Source: Alphaproteobacteria bacterium
Lineage (GTDB): Bacteria > Pseudomonadota > Alphaproteobacteria > Rhizobiales > Hyphomicrobiaceae
DNA length: 64,000 nucleotides
Assembly (NCBI GenBank): GCA_019137195.1
Contig: JAGVSR010000102.1
Span: forward strand, 1-64,000
Direction: 5' to 3'
Position numbers and translations under genes: made by a program. Of the stretch, positions 16,436 to 27,499 are shown one piece after another. The stretch's first letter is position 1; each line of letters starts with the position of its first letter. Below the pieces are notes generated by a model, which worked only from the letters and a program-made list of their open reading frames with translations, was not told the origin of the DNA and did no database searches.

Positions 16436-17776
16436 TCACAGTTTGTTCTTGTAGATCTTTCCGTCCTTCATGATGACGGCAAAGTTCTTCTGGGGGTCGG
16501 CCACGAGATCGAGATCTTTCAGCGGATTGCCGTTGACGAGGATGAGATCCGCATAGGCGCCCTCCTTCACCACACCGAGTGGGCCGGCCTGATAAGGATT
16601 TCGCGGGCCGCTCAGCGCCAGCAGTTCAGCATTATCCGAAGTCGCCATCTTCAGCGCCTCGTAAGGCGTGTACCACTTCTTCAGTTTGGCGAGGAATAGG
16701 CCTTGTTTCGCTGCCAACTCCGGATCGAAGAGCAAGTCGGTACCGAACGCCGTCTTCACGTTGTACTTTTTGGTGAGCGCGACGACCTTGTCTAAACCGG
16801 CGACACATTGCTCATATTTGGCTGTGCTGATGGGACTTTCAAACTGGAAAGCGTCGTCGCCATGCGCATCCATCGGCTGCATGCTCCACCACATACCTTT
16901 CTCGGCCATCAGCTTGGCAGTGTCCTCTTCGATGAAGAATCCGTGCTCAACGGACATGGCACCGGCATCGGCCCACATCCGGATTGCAGCGTCGGTGTTG
17001 GCGTGTATCGCAACATAAGTGTTCCAGCTCTTGGCCACGTCGACGACTGCCTTGGCTTCCTCAAACGTGTATTCCGTGACGTCGAGCGGATCATAAAGAG
17101 ATGACACGCCGCCGCCCGCCATGGCCTTGATCTGGCTCGCACCCATACGCAGTATCTCGCGAGTGCGCTTGATCACCTCCGGCACCCCGTCGGCGATCAG
17201 CGTGTGTCCCACTCTCTGATTGTAATCGAGCGGTGTCCCCGGGTTCTCGGGCACATCGTTGGGGCCGCGAAAGTCGCCATGTCCGGAAGTTTGACCGATG
17301 TACGGCCCGGAAGGATAGATTCGCGGACCGTCGGCCAGCCCAGAATCGATGGCCATCTTGACCCCAAAGACATTGCCGCCCACATCGCGCACCGTGGTGA
17401 AGCCTCGCAGCAGCTGTTCCCCGGAATGTTTCGCGGCTGCAATGCTGAGAACGCCGAAGTTGGCATTCATGACCTTGCTTACGGGCCAAAAGTTGAACAT
17501 CGTATGCCAGTGTGCATCGATAAGTCCTGGCATCAGTGTGCGCCCGCCGCCGTTGATCACCGTCGCGCCGGGGGCGTCGATCTCGCTCGTCGAAACCTTT
17601 TTGATAAGACTTCCCTCGATCAGCACATTGGCATTTTCGATCAGCTTCTCATTCGTCCCGTCGAAGACGTGGACATTGGTGAAAAGCGTCGTTGGATTCG
17701 GCGCGGATTGCTGTGCGAACGCCGGGGCGGCGAATATCACCGCCGCGACTGCGAGTGCAATGTTCAGTCGCCTCAT
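16436..17776 (-). CDS. Secreted amidohydrolase (metal-dependent hydrolase)
   Basis: 446 residues from ATG 17776, preceded by a good ribosome site (GGAGGAG) and beginning with a signal peptide (about 1-21, ending AFAQ). Amidohydrolase features: GLIDAHWH (HxH metal ligands), the Lys in SQIKAMAGGG, His in VAIHANTD, His in SVEHGFF, and Asp in FGTDLL. Members of this branch act as imidazolonepropionase- or prolidase-like hydrolases; the substrate is unknown. GC is visibly lower than in neighbours (16741-16800: 32 of 60 bases G/C by hand count; 15301-15360: 45 of 60), suggesting acquisition by transfer. Confidence 0.88.
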   Translation of the reverse strand: MRRLNIALAVAAVIFAAPAFAQQSAPNPTTLFTNVHVFDGTNEKLIENANVLIEGSLIKKVSTSEIDAPGATVINGGGRTLMPGLIDAHWHTMFNFWPVSKVMNANFGVLSIAAAKHSGEQLLRGFTTVRDVGGNVFGVKMAIDSGLADGPRIYPSGPYIGQTSGHGDFRGPNDVPENPGTPLDYNQRVGHTLIADGVPEVIKRTREILRMGASQIKAMAGGGVSSLYDPLDVTEYTFEEAKAVVDVAKSWNTYVAIHANTDAAIRMWADAGAMSVEHGFFIEEDTAKLMAEKGMWWSMQPMDAHGDDAFQFESPISTAKYEQCVAGLDKVVALTKKYNVKTAFGTDLLFDPELAAKQGLFLAKLKKWYTPYEALKMATSDNAELLALSGPRNPYQAGPLGVVKEGAYADLILVNGNPLKDLDLVADPQKNFAVIMKDGKIYKNKL

Positions 17777-18725
17777 GAGAATTGCTCCTCCAAGTGATGT
17801 GTGCGTGCATCGACGACGGACGTTGAACGCCATGCCGTGAGGGTGTCGGGCCGGCCTGAATCATGGACCGCACCGTGACGCGAATGCCAGGTCGCAGCAG
17901 TTGATCGGGGTTAGGAAACTCCGCGACCGACCAGATTTTTTGTGTTTTCTCATCGAAGTCGTAACCGCCAGAAATGATCTTGCCGGGGTGAGGATATTCG
18001 GTACCATCGGGCAGCACGAGACCGGCGATGAGCCGTTCTTTCATGGCCTCCTCGGAGCCCAGCCGCTCAAGACGGCGGGAGTAGATGTCGTAAGGCACTT
18101 CCGTCACGACGTGGATGGGATCGAATTGCGTCACTGTCGCCAGCCTTCCCGTCTCACGCGCATCCTTCGTGATGTAGGCTCCTTCGTTGACGAACGGTTT
18201 GCTGATTAATCCGTCGAATGGCGCATAGAGCGAGAACTCCTTGATCATGAGCTCCCGCATATCAACCTGTGTGTTGGCCTTGGCAACCTTTGCAAGGGCA
18301 ACGTCCCGTTTGGCGACGGCCACATCAAGAACTGCCCGTGACGCAACGTCCTTCTTCTGAAGTGTCTGCGTTCGCTCGAGCTCAGCGTTTGCGAGCTGCA
18401 GTTCCGCGGTCGCATGCGCCAAGTTCGCCTGGTCAATCTTGAGAAGATAGTTCTGCTCAACCGTCGAGAACTGGAACAGGAGCTGGCCCTTCTTGACGCG
18501 GTCCCCAGCTGTGAAGTTGACGTGATCGAGCAGTCCGTCAAAGCGCGGCGAGATATCCGCGGCCCGCGCAGCGCGCACCACGCCCTCGAACTGCTCTACG
18601 TCAGTGAACTTCTGTTCCTTGCTCGTTGTCGCGGCAGGCTCCGCTGCAACTAGAGGTGTCCGATAGATCGATACCGCAGCTGCAGCACACAAGCAGAGAG
18701 CGGTCATGCTGACAGATCTGATCAT
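17649..18725 (-). pseudogene. Truncated RND efflux adaptor (membrane fusion protein)
   Basis: The frame opens with a signal peptide and has a normal periplasmic adaptor order: barrel-sandwich strand DISPRFDGLLDHVNF, lipoyl half GDRVKKGQLLFQF, a coiled-coil hairpin (about 100-160), second lipoyl half FDGLISKPFVNEGAYI, and beta-barrel up to LLRPGIRVTVRSMIQ at about base 17865. After that the family sequence stops and the frame runs on as unrelated sequence, across the start of the amidohydrolase by 128 bases in another frame. The membrane-proximal domain is missing and no RND pump gene adjoins it. I read it as a deletion remnant, though a short protein may still be made. Confidence 0.75.
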
Positions 18726-18804
18726 AGCGAGTACTCACGGCATCTGCTTTTTTAATGAGACGATACACTTGTCTGCAAGGATGTCCGTGACTATTTCAGG
18801 CCTA

Positions 18805-18818
18805 TTGATCTACATCAA
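18805..18818 (-). promoter_or_regulatory. FNR/FixK-type anaerobox
   Basis: TTGATGTAGATCAA on the minus strand is a perfect match to the TTGAT-N4-ATCAA consensus bound by FNR, Anr and FixK regulators. It lies 80 bases before the start of the truncated adaptor gene, a suitable distance for an activator site at about -41.5 with a 40-base leader. No clear -10 is seen. Confidence 0.65.
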
Positions 18819-19027
18819 ACGTGGTCCAATGGACCGTGATGCTATGGGTTGCGTACTTGCCGCAGCGGTCTCGTTGATGCGTCGCCGCCGCTCCGCTTTG
18901 GTCAACTGACGTGAAGGCAGCCGCGCAACCCGGGCATTACATGCGGCCAGCGATGTCAGGATCGGACCCCTGACTCCGGACACACACTGTCGGGTGCTTG
19001 GGGCGTTGCTCCCGTGCGGCTATCAAA

Positions 19028-19051
19028 ACGGGCGGCCGCGAGGCCGCCCGT
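19028..19051 (-). terminator. Terminator after carboxynorspermidine dehydrogenase
   Basis: Perfect 10-bp stem (ACGGGCGGCC with GGCCGCCCGT) and a GCGA-type 4-base loop, followed on the minus strand by TTTGATA. It lies 54 bases past the stop of the gene at 19106. Confidence 0.8.
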
Positions 19052-19105
19052 GTGATCGTATGCCGGATGAGCTTGTCGGCGCGAGTGCCTGACCCGCACT
19101 AAGCG

Positions 19106-20320
19106 TCACGTCCTCACCTTGAACAGATCCGCCTGATCGGCGGTCTTGATCTCCTTGACGTGCCAGGGGAGACCCTGCTTGCCGATCTCGTCCATGAACG
19201 GCTTCGACGGCAGCTGCTCGACGTTGAACACGCCCTTGCCCTGCCAATGGCCCTTGAACATCATCATGGCGCCGACGACCGGGGGCACGCCGGTGGTGTA
19301 GGACACAGCCTGTGCGCCCGTCTCCTTGTAGCAGTGGGTGTGGTCGCAGACGTTATAGATAAGGTAGATCTTGTTCTTCCCGCCCTTCTTGCCGCGGACG
19401 ATGCAGCCGATCGAGGTCTTGCCGGTGTAGCCCTTGCCGAGCGACGACGGCGCGGGCAACAGCTCCTTCAGGAACTCCATCGGGATCACGGGGTTGCCCT
19501 TGTACATGACGGGATCGATGCGCGTCATGCCGACCGACTGCAGCACGTCGAGGTGCTTGATGTAGTTGTCGGAGAAGGTCATCCAGAAGCGGATCTGCTT
19601 CAGGCCTTTGATATGCTTGACGAGGCTCTCCTCCTCCTCGTGGTAGATGAGGTAGCTCTTGACGGGACCGACCTCGGGGTAGTCGATCATGCACGAGATC
19701 GTGAGCGGATCGATCTCGATCCACTTGCCATCCTTCCAGTACTTGCCGCGCTGCGTCACCTCGCGGAGATTGATCTCCGGATTGAAGTTGGTGGCAAACG
19801 ACTTGCCGTGGCTGCCGGCGTTGCAGTCGATGATGTCGATGGTCTCGATCTCGTCCAAGAGGAACTCTTGCGCGTAGGCGCAGTAGATGTTCGACTGGCC
19901 GGGATCGAAGCCGCAGCCGAGCACCGCCATGATGCCGGCGTCCTTGTACTTCTTGTGATAGGGCCACTGCCACTTGTAGGTGAACTTCGCCTCGTCGCGC
20001 GGCTCATAGTTGGCGGTATCCATGTAGTGGACACCGGCCTCGAGGCAGGCGTCCATGATCGGCAGGTCCTGGTAAGGGAGCGCCATGTTGATCAGGAGAT
20101 CGGGCTTGACCTTCTTGATCAGCTTGACCGTGGCGGAGACGTCGTCGGCGTCGACCTGGCTGATGTCGATCGGCGTCTTGCAGCGCTTGGCGACCGCCTC
20201 GCAGGAGGCGATCCGGCGCGAGGCGAGATGGATCTTCTTGAACACGTCGCGGTTCATCGCGCACTTCTGAGCCGTGACGGAGCCGGCGGCTCCCGCACCG
20301 ATGATCAGAACGTTATCCAA
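19106..20320 (-). CDS. Carboxynorspermidine dehydrogenase (LYS9/saccharopine dehydrogenase fold)
   Basis: 404 residues from TTG 20320, preceded by GAGGGG; the open frame further upstream is not family-like, and this start opens directly into the Rossmann strand DNVLIIGAGAAGSV. The enzyme condenses a diamine with aspartate semialdehyde and NADPH to give carboxy-(nor)spermidine, the alternative polyamine route. Family stretches include MALPYQDLPIMDACLEAGVHYMD, GCGFDPGQSN and the C-terminal VSYTTGVPPVVGAMM. The partner decarboxylase gene (nspC) is not in the window. Substrate (diaminopropane or putrescine) cannot be told from sequence. Confidence 0.9.
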   Translation of the reverse strand: MDNVLIIGAGAAGSVTAQKCAMNRDVFKKIHLASRRIASCEAVAKRCKTPIDISQVDADDVSATVKLIKKVKPDLLINMALPYQDLPIMDACLEAGVHYMDTANYEPRDEAKFTYKWQWPYHKKYKDAGIMAVLGCGFDPGQSNIYCAYAQEFLLDEIETIDIIDCNAGSHGKSFATNFNPEINLREVTQRGKYWKDGKWIEIDPLTISCMIDYPEVGPVKSYLIYHEEEESLVKHIKGLKQIRFWMTFSDNYIKHLDVLQSVGMTRIDPVMYKGNPVIPMEFLKELLPAPSSLGKGYTGKTSIGCIVRGKKGGKNKIYLIYNVCDHTHCYKETGAQAVSYTTGVPPVVGAMMMFKGHWQGKGVFNVEQLPSKPFMDEIGKQGLPWHVKEIKTADQADLFKVRT

Positions 20321-20631
20321 TTCGCGTGTCCCCTCTGTTCGGCAAGGCGGCCGGTCGCACCGCGCGTCCCGTGCTTCCTCAAGCGCCGGGACATAGGGCA
20401 AGGGGGGCGGGAATTCAATAACAGTTGCGAGGAAATAGTGGGAGAATCTGCCGTGGTGCCTAAGCGTCGCGAGCGGAGGCTCTCAGGGACGGGCCGAGCT
20501 TGCGAGACCGGACGCCGGGCAACGAGTGCGGGCGGCGGGTCAGGTGACGGACGCGAGCCGACTTGCTGGCCGCGGATGGGCGTGAAGCGAGTGATCTCGC
20601 CAAGAGGGAACTGCGTTCGTATGACAGTCAG
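20321..20631. other. Divergent intergenic region, nothing specific seen
   Basis: 311 bases between two divergently read genes. It must hold both promoters, but I find no convincing -35/-10 pair, repeat or RNA structure in it. Confidence 0.5.
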
Positions 20632-21786
20632 ATGACGAGAACAGCGACCATCGTTCCTGCGATCGCCGAGGTGGACGCCGCGGCGTGGGACGCCTGCGCG
20701 AACCCTGATCCGGCGCGCTACGATCCGTTCGTCTCGCATGCCTTTCTTTCGGCGCTCGAGGCGTCGGGGTCGGTCGGGGAGAGGCCGGGCTGGCTGCCGC
20801 GGCACCTCGTGCTCGGTGACGGGGCGGGCAGGGTTGCCGGCGTCATGCCCCTCTACGTCAAGAGCCACAGCCAGGGCGAATACGTGTTCGACCACAGCTG
20901 GGCCGACGCCTACGCGCGGGCTGGCGGGCATTACTACCCGAAGCTGCAATGTGCGGTGCCGTTCACGCCCGTGCCGGGGCGGCGGCTGCTCGCCCGCGCG
21001 GGAGCGGACGCGGACGAGATCGAGGCGGTGCTCGCGGCGGCGGCGCAGGAGGTGACGATCAAGCTCGGGTGCTCGTCGTTGCACGTGACGTTTCTCACCG
21101 AGGGCGAATGGGACCGGCTCGGCGCGGCTGGGTTCCTCAAGCGGACGGGCGTGCAATACCACTGGAGCAACGAGGGCTACGCGAGCTTCGACGATTTCCT
21201 CTCCACGCTCGCCTCACGGAAGAGGAAACAGGTCCGGCGCGAGCGCGCCGACGCGCTCAGGGGCGGCATCGAGATCGAGCATGTCACGGGCGCGGCCATC
21301 ACCGAGGCCCACTGGGACCGCTTCTTCGGGTTCTACATGGATACGGGCAGCCGCAAGTGGGGGCGGCCCTATCTCAACCGCCGCTTCTTCTCGCTCATGG
21401 GCGCGGCGATGGCGGAGCGCTGCCTGCTCGTCTTTGCCAACAGACACGGCCAGCCGATCGGCGGCGCGCTCAACATGATCGGCGGCGATTGCCTCTACGG
21501 CCGCTACTGGGGCTCGACCGAGCACGTGCCCTTCCTGCACTTCGAGGTCTGCTACTATCAGGCCATCGACTACGCGATCGCTCATGGGCTCCAGCGCGTC
21601 GAAGCCGGCGCGCAGGGCGAGCACAAGCTGATCCGGGGATACCGGCCGGTTCCGACATACTCGGCGCACTGGATCGCGGACCCGCGCCTTGCCAGAGCTG
21701 TCGCCCAGTATCTCGAGACAGAGCGTGCCGAGGTCGCCGAGACGATCGAGGTGCTCGATGCGCACGGACCATATCGCAAGGGGTAG
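20632..21786 (+). CDS. FemAB/GNAT-like acyltransferase (COG3146, DUF482)
   Basis: 384 residues from ATG 20632 (MTRTATIV); an upstream in-frame ATG at 20563 is less likely because the added residues are not family-like. The protein has the two-domain GNAT arrangement of the peptidogalycan-type family: FVSHAFLSALEASGSVG near the start, PLYVKSHSQGEYVFDHSWADAY, then FLSTLASRKRKQVRRER and GRYWGSTEHVPFLHFEVCYYQ-type core, ending GAQGEHKLIRGYRP. The family is widespread in alphaproteobacteria and its substrate is not known. The following HIT gene is on the same strand 98 bases on. Confidence 0.87.
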   Translation: MTRTATIVPAIAEVDAAAWDACANPDPARYDPFVSHAFLSALEASGSVGERPGWLPRHLVLGDGAGRVAGVMPLYVKSHSQGEYVFDHSWADAYARAGGHYYPKLQCAVPFTPVPGRRLLARAGADADEIEAVLAAAAQEVTIKLGCSSLHVTFLTEGEWDRLGAAGFLKRTGVQYHWSNEGYASFDDFLSTLASRKRKQVRRERADALRGGIEIEHVTGAAITEAHWDRFFGFYMDTGSRKWGRPYLNRRFFSLMGAAMAERCLLVFANRHGQPIGGALNMIGGDCLYGRYWGSTEHVPFLHFEVCYYQAIDYAIAHGLQRVEAGAQGEHKLIRGYRPVPTYSAHWIADPRLARAVAQYLETERAEVAETIEVLDAHGPYRKG

Positions 21787-21884
21787 CAGTCCGATCTGTC
21801 GCTCAGGGCGTGCGAGCGGGCGTCGCTTGACGGGGACACGCAGCGGGGCATAACAGGCGGCGAACCAAGAACGAGGGGCGGGCC

Positions 21885-22310
21885 ATGACATACGATCCGG
21901 GCAACATCTTTGCGAAGATTCTCAAGGGCGAGATCCCGTGCCACAAGGTCTACGAGGACGCCGACACGATCGCGTTCATGGATGTGATGCCGCAAGCCCC
22001 GGGGCACACACTGGTGGTCCCGAAGGCAGCTTCGCGCAACCTCCTCGACGCGAGCCCGGACGCGCTCGCAAAGCTCCTGCCGGTGGTGCAGAGGATCGCG
22101 CGTGCCGTGAAGGCCGCGTTTCAGGCCGACGGCGTCACCGTCAGCCAGTTCAACGAGCCGGCCGGCGGACAGACGGTGTTCCACCTCCACGTCCACGTCA
22201 TTCCGCGTCACGACGGCGTGGGCCTCAAACCGCACAGCGGGGGCATGGAGAAGCCCGAGGTTCTGGCGGCAGGGGCGGAACGGATCAGGGCGGCGCTGGC
22301 CGCGGCGTAA
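21885..22310 (+). CDS. HIT family nucleotide hydrolase (HINT type)
   Basis: 141 residues, cytoplasmic. The histidine triad is HLHVHVIPR near residue 106, preceded by the usual FNEPAGGQTVFHLH run; the N-terminus IFAKILKGEIPCHKVYEDADT is the family opening. HINT-type enzymes hydrolyse adenosine phosphoramidates. A GAGGGGCGGGCC ribosome site precedes the ATG. Often found near FemAB-like genes in alphaproteobacteria, as here. Confidence 0.93.
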   Translation: MTYDPGNIFAKILKGEIPCHKVYEDADTIAFMDVMPQAPGHTLVVPKAASRNLLDASPDALAKLLPVVQRIARAVKAAFQADGVTVSQFNEPAGGQTVFHLHVHVIPRHDGVGLKPHSGGMEKPEVLAAGAERIRAALAAA

Positions 22311-22339
22311 CGTGGCCGCTGGCAAGCGGTCGATAGCGC

Positions 22340-22495
22340 CTATCCGTCCAGGCGATCTGACGCTGGCGGCGTTCCCGCCCTGCCCGAGGCCGCCGGTGCC
22401 CCAGGAGATCGGAGACAGCCGGCGACCGTCAGGGACAGGACGATGATACCTGCAGGGAGGAGTATGGCTCCGATCCAGCAGAGTGCCATGTGCAT
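22340..22495 (-). CDS. Possible small membrane protein
   Basis: A 51-codon frame from ATG 22495 (MHMALCWIGA) with one strong hydrophobic helix at about residues 4-25 ending in VAGC, which could be a lipobox, then a Pro/Ser/Gly tail. AAAGG lies upstream. No family recognised; the coding case rests only on the helix and frame. The rest of the 22311-22679 gap shows nothing I can name. Confidence 0.35.
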   Translation of the reverse strand: MHMALCWIGAILLPAGIIVLSLTVAGCLRSPGAPAASGRAGTPPASDRLDG

Positions 22496-22679
22496 CGGCC
22501 TTTCTCGAGGCTCGTGGTCCAAGGTGGCTTGCAGTCTAACTGCATGCTCCTGAGATTTGCTTCAAAGCGCCGCACGTTGTGATACGTCGCCGTTAAGAAA
22601 GCGGTAAGATCTCGCGACCAGGCGGGATGCCGGGCTCTCCGTCCGGGAGCTGAGGCGCCGGGATAGCAGGAGACCGTCG

Positions 22680-23165
22680 ATGAGCCTGTCGTTCAAGTTC
22701 ATTCCGTCGCTGGTGCTGCTCGCGATCGGCTTCTCTCTCATTGTGACGCACCAGAGCTACGAGCGCGACAAGGCGCGGATCGACGCCAACAGCGCCAGCA
22801 CGATGGCGCAGGTGCTCAAGAAGAGCGTCGAAGCCGGTCCCGGCCCCGGTCCTCAATCGTCGAAGGATGTCAAAAAGCGCCACCTCGTGACCTACAGGTT
22901 CACGGTTCCGGGCGCGGCGCCGGTCGAGGGCACGGCGGATCTCGACCAGGTCCTGTTCGACAAGCTGACCGAAGGCGGTCCCCTTGCCGTGCGCTACCGG
23001 GTGGACGAGCCGTCGCTCTACATGCTGGAGGAGAGCGGGATCATCGTCTCGGGCTCGACCCAGATCGCGCGCACGGAAGGCTCGGGTCCGCTCTTTGCCG
23101 CGGCGGCCATGGCCGCGCTCGCGGTGATTTGGCTCCTGATCGCGCCGCGGCTGAAGAGGCGCTGA
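22680..23165 (+). CDS. DUF3592-like membrane protein
   Basis: 161 residues with a membrane helix near each end (about 5-24 and 135-156) and a beta-rich extracytoplasmic domain between them. The middle VTYRFTVPGAAPVEGTADLDQ and LAVRYRVDEPSLYMLE matches the DUF3592 pattern. Function unknown. The ribosome site before the ATG is weak (AGGAGACC further off). The gene converges on the L,D-transpeptidase with a 7-base gap. Confidence 0.78.
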   Translation: MSLSFKFIPSLVLLAIGFSLIVTHQSYERDKARIDANSASTMAQVLKKSVEAGPGPGPQSSKDVKKRHLVTYRFTVPGAAPVEGTADLDQVLFDKLTEGGPLAVRYRVDEPSLYMLEESGIIVSGSTQIARTEGSGPLFAAAAMAALAVIWLLIAPRLKRR

Positions 23166-23172
23166 GCAGGCT

Positions 23173-24669
23173 TCATCGCGTTCGCGGGGATTTCGACGCG
23201 GTTCGCACGCGCTTCATCGCCTGCTTGCTGGCCGTCACAGGGCCGCGTCCGTCCTTGAGCTCGAGGAAGCGGCGGCAGCTAGCGCGGGCCAAATTGCACG
23301 TCACCGTTGGGTCCGCGTCCGGTCCACGCCGCTTCGCCGTCAGCGAACTGAGACGCGGAATCACCAGATAGTCGCGCTCGGGCTCGATGAGGCTTGCGAG
23401 CTCCAGTCTCGACTCTGTCGGGAACGCGGCTGTCCGATCCGGTGCCGGCGGCGGCGCTGTCCGGGGTCCTGTCTGGGTCTGCGGGCTGCTGTCCGTCGGG
23501 AGGGGAGGGGCCTGCGTCAGCGGGCTCGACGGCTGGCCCTGCGGCTGGCCCGCTCGCGGCGCCGAGGTTGCCGTCTCCCAGCTCGCCGACGGTACCGGGC
23601 TGCCCGCCGTATGCCGCGGCGTCTGGGGCGGCTCGCTCGATTGCGGGGCTTCCGCCTCGGGTTGCGTCCCGGCCGACAGCGTCAGCTCCGGTACTGGCGG
23701 GAACGGCGCCGGCGACAGGAGTTGGCGCGGTGTCAGGGGTGGCTGGGACGATGGCCTCGGCCCGGTTACCGGGCTCGGCAGATGGGCAATCCAGGCGGAC
23801 GCGTTCGAAGCTCGGATGGCGGCCGCTGTCTCGCCGCATACGGCTAAAGGGAGCGTGGTGCCCGCCTCCTGCGGGCCCGGGGCATCCCTGACAGCGTAGC
23901 GGCCGCGGCAGACCGAGACGCGCGGCGGGCGGTGCGTGCGCTCGAAGCTGTCGTAGCCTTCCTTGAGGTTCGTCCAGAAATCCGCCCATTGCGTGCCGGC
24001 ATGGCTTGCCATGTTGGCGTCGGTCATGCGGAACGGAAAGACGTGGACGGGAACGTGATACTGTCCGCCGCGGAGCGCGGCAGAGGTCAGCTTGAAGATC
24101 TCGAGCACGAGGGCGTCGGTCATGGCGAAGCAGCCGACCGACGAGCAGCCGCCGTGGACGAGGATGTAGGAGCCGTCGCGCTTCAGGCTCTCGTCGTAGG
24201 CGTTAGGGAAACCGAGATTCAACGCGTGCCGCCAGCGGCCGATGCGATGCAGCTGGCGCGAGGTGACGGTGTAGAAGCCCTCGGGAGTCTGCTTGTCGCC
24301 CTCGCGGATCTTGGGGCCGAGCGTGCCGGACCAGTTGCAAATGGGGTAGGTGGCGAACGGAACGAACGTGCCGTCCTTCTCCATCCACAGCTCGAGCTCG
24401 CTCTCGGCCTTAAAGATGCGGATCAGGATCGGCGCGCCGGCCTTGAGGCCCTTGTCCGCAAGGCGGGCCTCGGTCCTGTCGGCGTCGGGCGCGCCCGGCA
24501 ACGGTGCCGGGTTGACGGAAAATGCGCGCTGGCGCTCGATGCGGTCCGGCGCGATGTCCTTGAGCTCGATGGTGACGGCGCGGGCCGCCGGCAAACCGGT
24601 GCCGAGCAAGGCGAGCACCAGCCCAGCCGCGGCACATCGCTTCCATACTCGTTCGGCCGACGATCTCAT
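23173..24669 (-). CDS. L,D-transpeptidase (YafK-like) with long Pro/Ser-rich tail
   Basis: 498 residues with a signal peptide (about 1-31, ending ARAVT), so periplasmic. The YkuD/YafK catalytic domain covers about 75-215, with the active-site pattern HGGCSSVGCFAMTD (His162, catalytic Cys170). Such enzymes form or cut 3-3 peptidoglycan crosslinks or anchor lipoproteins. Behind it, residues about 320-430 are a low-complexity Pro/Ser/Thr/Gln stretch, then a short Arg/Lys-rich end with two Cys (CNLARASCRRF). YafK of enterics is about half this length, so the tail is an addition, perhaps a wall-spanning or partner-binding arm. Confidence 0.87.
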   Translation of the reverse strand: MRSSAERVWKRCAAAGLVLALLGTGLPAARAVTIELKDIAPDRIERQRAFSVNPAPLPGAPDADRTEARLADKGLKAGAPILIRIFKAESELELWMEKDGTFVPFATYPICNWSGTLGPKIREGDKQTPEGFYTVTSRQLHRIGRWRHALNLGFPNAYDESLKRDGSYILVHGGCSSVGCFAMTDALVLEIFKLTSAALRGGQYHVPVHVFPFRMTDANMASHAGTQWADFWTNLKEGYDSFERTHRPPRVSVCRGRYAVRDAPGPQEAGTTLPLAVCGETAAAIRASNASAWIAHLPSPVTGPRPSSQPPLTPRQLLSPAPFPPVPELTLSAGTQPEAEAPQSSEPPQTPRHTAGSPVPSASWETATSAPRAGQPQGQPSSPLTQAPPLPTDSSPQTQTGPRTAPPPAPDRTAAFPTESRLELASLIEPERDYLVIPRLSSLTAKRRGPDADPTVTCNLARASCRRFLELKDGRGPVTASKQAMKRVRTASKSPRTR

Positions 24670-24711
24670 CGGAACGGTTTACTCGCCCTTGCCCGACTAC
24701 GGGAACACGAT

Positions 24712-24743
24712 GCGCAGATCCATTAGGAGGTCTGCGCCTTTTT
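24712..24743 (+). terminator. Plus-strand terminator upstream of the thi riboswitch
   Basis: Stem GCGCAGATC with GGTCTGCGC (one G-T pair), then CTTTTT. No plus-strand gene precedes it within 1.5 kb (the L,D-transpeptidase is on the other strand). It either insulates the thiC transcript from read-through or ends a short unannotated plus-strand RNA antisense to the transpeptidase start. Confidence 0.6.
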
Positions 24744-24865
24744 GGTCAAGCTTAGCCGCTGACGTGGTTGCCGCCAAGGTGAACACCGAGCCCTATTCCC
24801 GTACTTCTGTCGATGGATTCTCGATCGTGCTTGCAACCTAGTTGCTTTCCCACCACAGTAACCTC

Positions 24866-24965
24866 GTTCCGAGGGGCGCCGGTGGAGCCGGCTGAGATCG
24901 CACCGTTTGTTGTCGTCAGTGCGAGCACCCTTCGAACCTGATCCGGGTCATGCCGGCGAAGGGAC
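24866..24965 (+). promoter_or_regulatory. TPP riboswitch (THI element)
   Basis: The conserved parts are in order: GAGGGG, then GGCTGAGATCGCACC (the pyrimidine-sensing arm), a variable stem, and CACCCTTCGAACCTGATC with GGGTCATGCCGGCGAAGGG (pyrophosphate arm). P1 can form from GTTCC (24866-24870) and GGGAC (24961-24965). It controls the small membrane protein gene and thiC behind it. No U-run terminator follows, so control is probably at translation or through Rho. The distance to the first ATG is 118 bases. Confidence 0.93.
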
Positions 24966-25083
24966 GGACGACAGTTGAGACATTTTCCCGACCAGCATGA
25001 CAGCTCGTCCAGCGCCCGCAAGCCGCTCAGCCGGCCGCCCGCAGGGCGCGATCGCGCACGAGCCAGGATCAACGGAGTCCGAC

Positions 25084-27460
<2,377 letters not shown>

Positions 27461-27499
27461 GCTTCATACTCAATTCGGATGGTCCATCGACGACACGGC

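Larger units (their letters stand above)
18726..19105. other. Intergenic region before the adaptor remnant
   Basis: Holds the FNR/FixK box (18805-18818) and, at its far end, the terminator of the polyamine gene (19028-19051). The first 180 bases are more AT-rich than the rest of the window, including TTTTTTAATGAGAC near 18750. I see no gene; the short open frames on the plus strand have no protein-like sequence. Confidence 0.6.
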
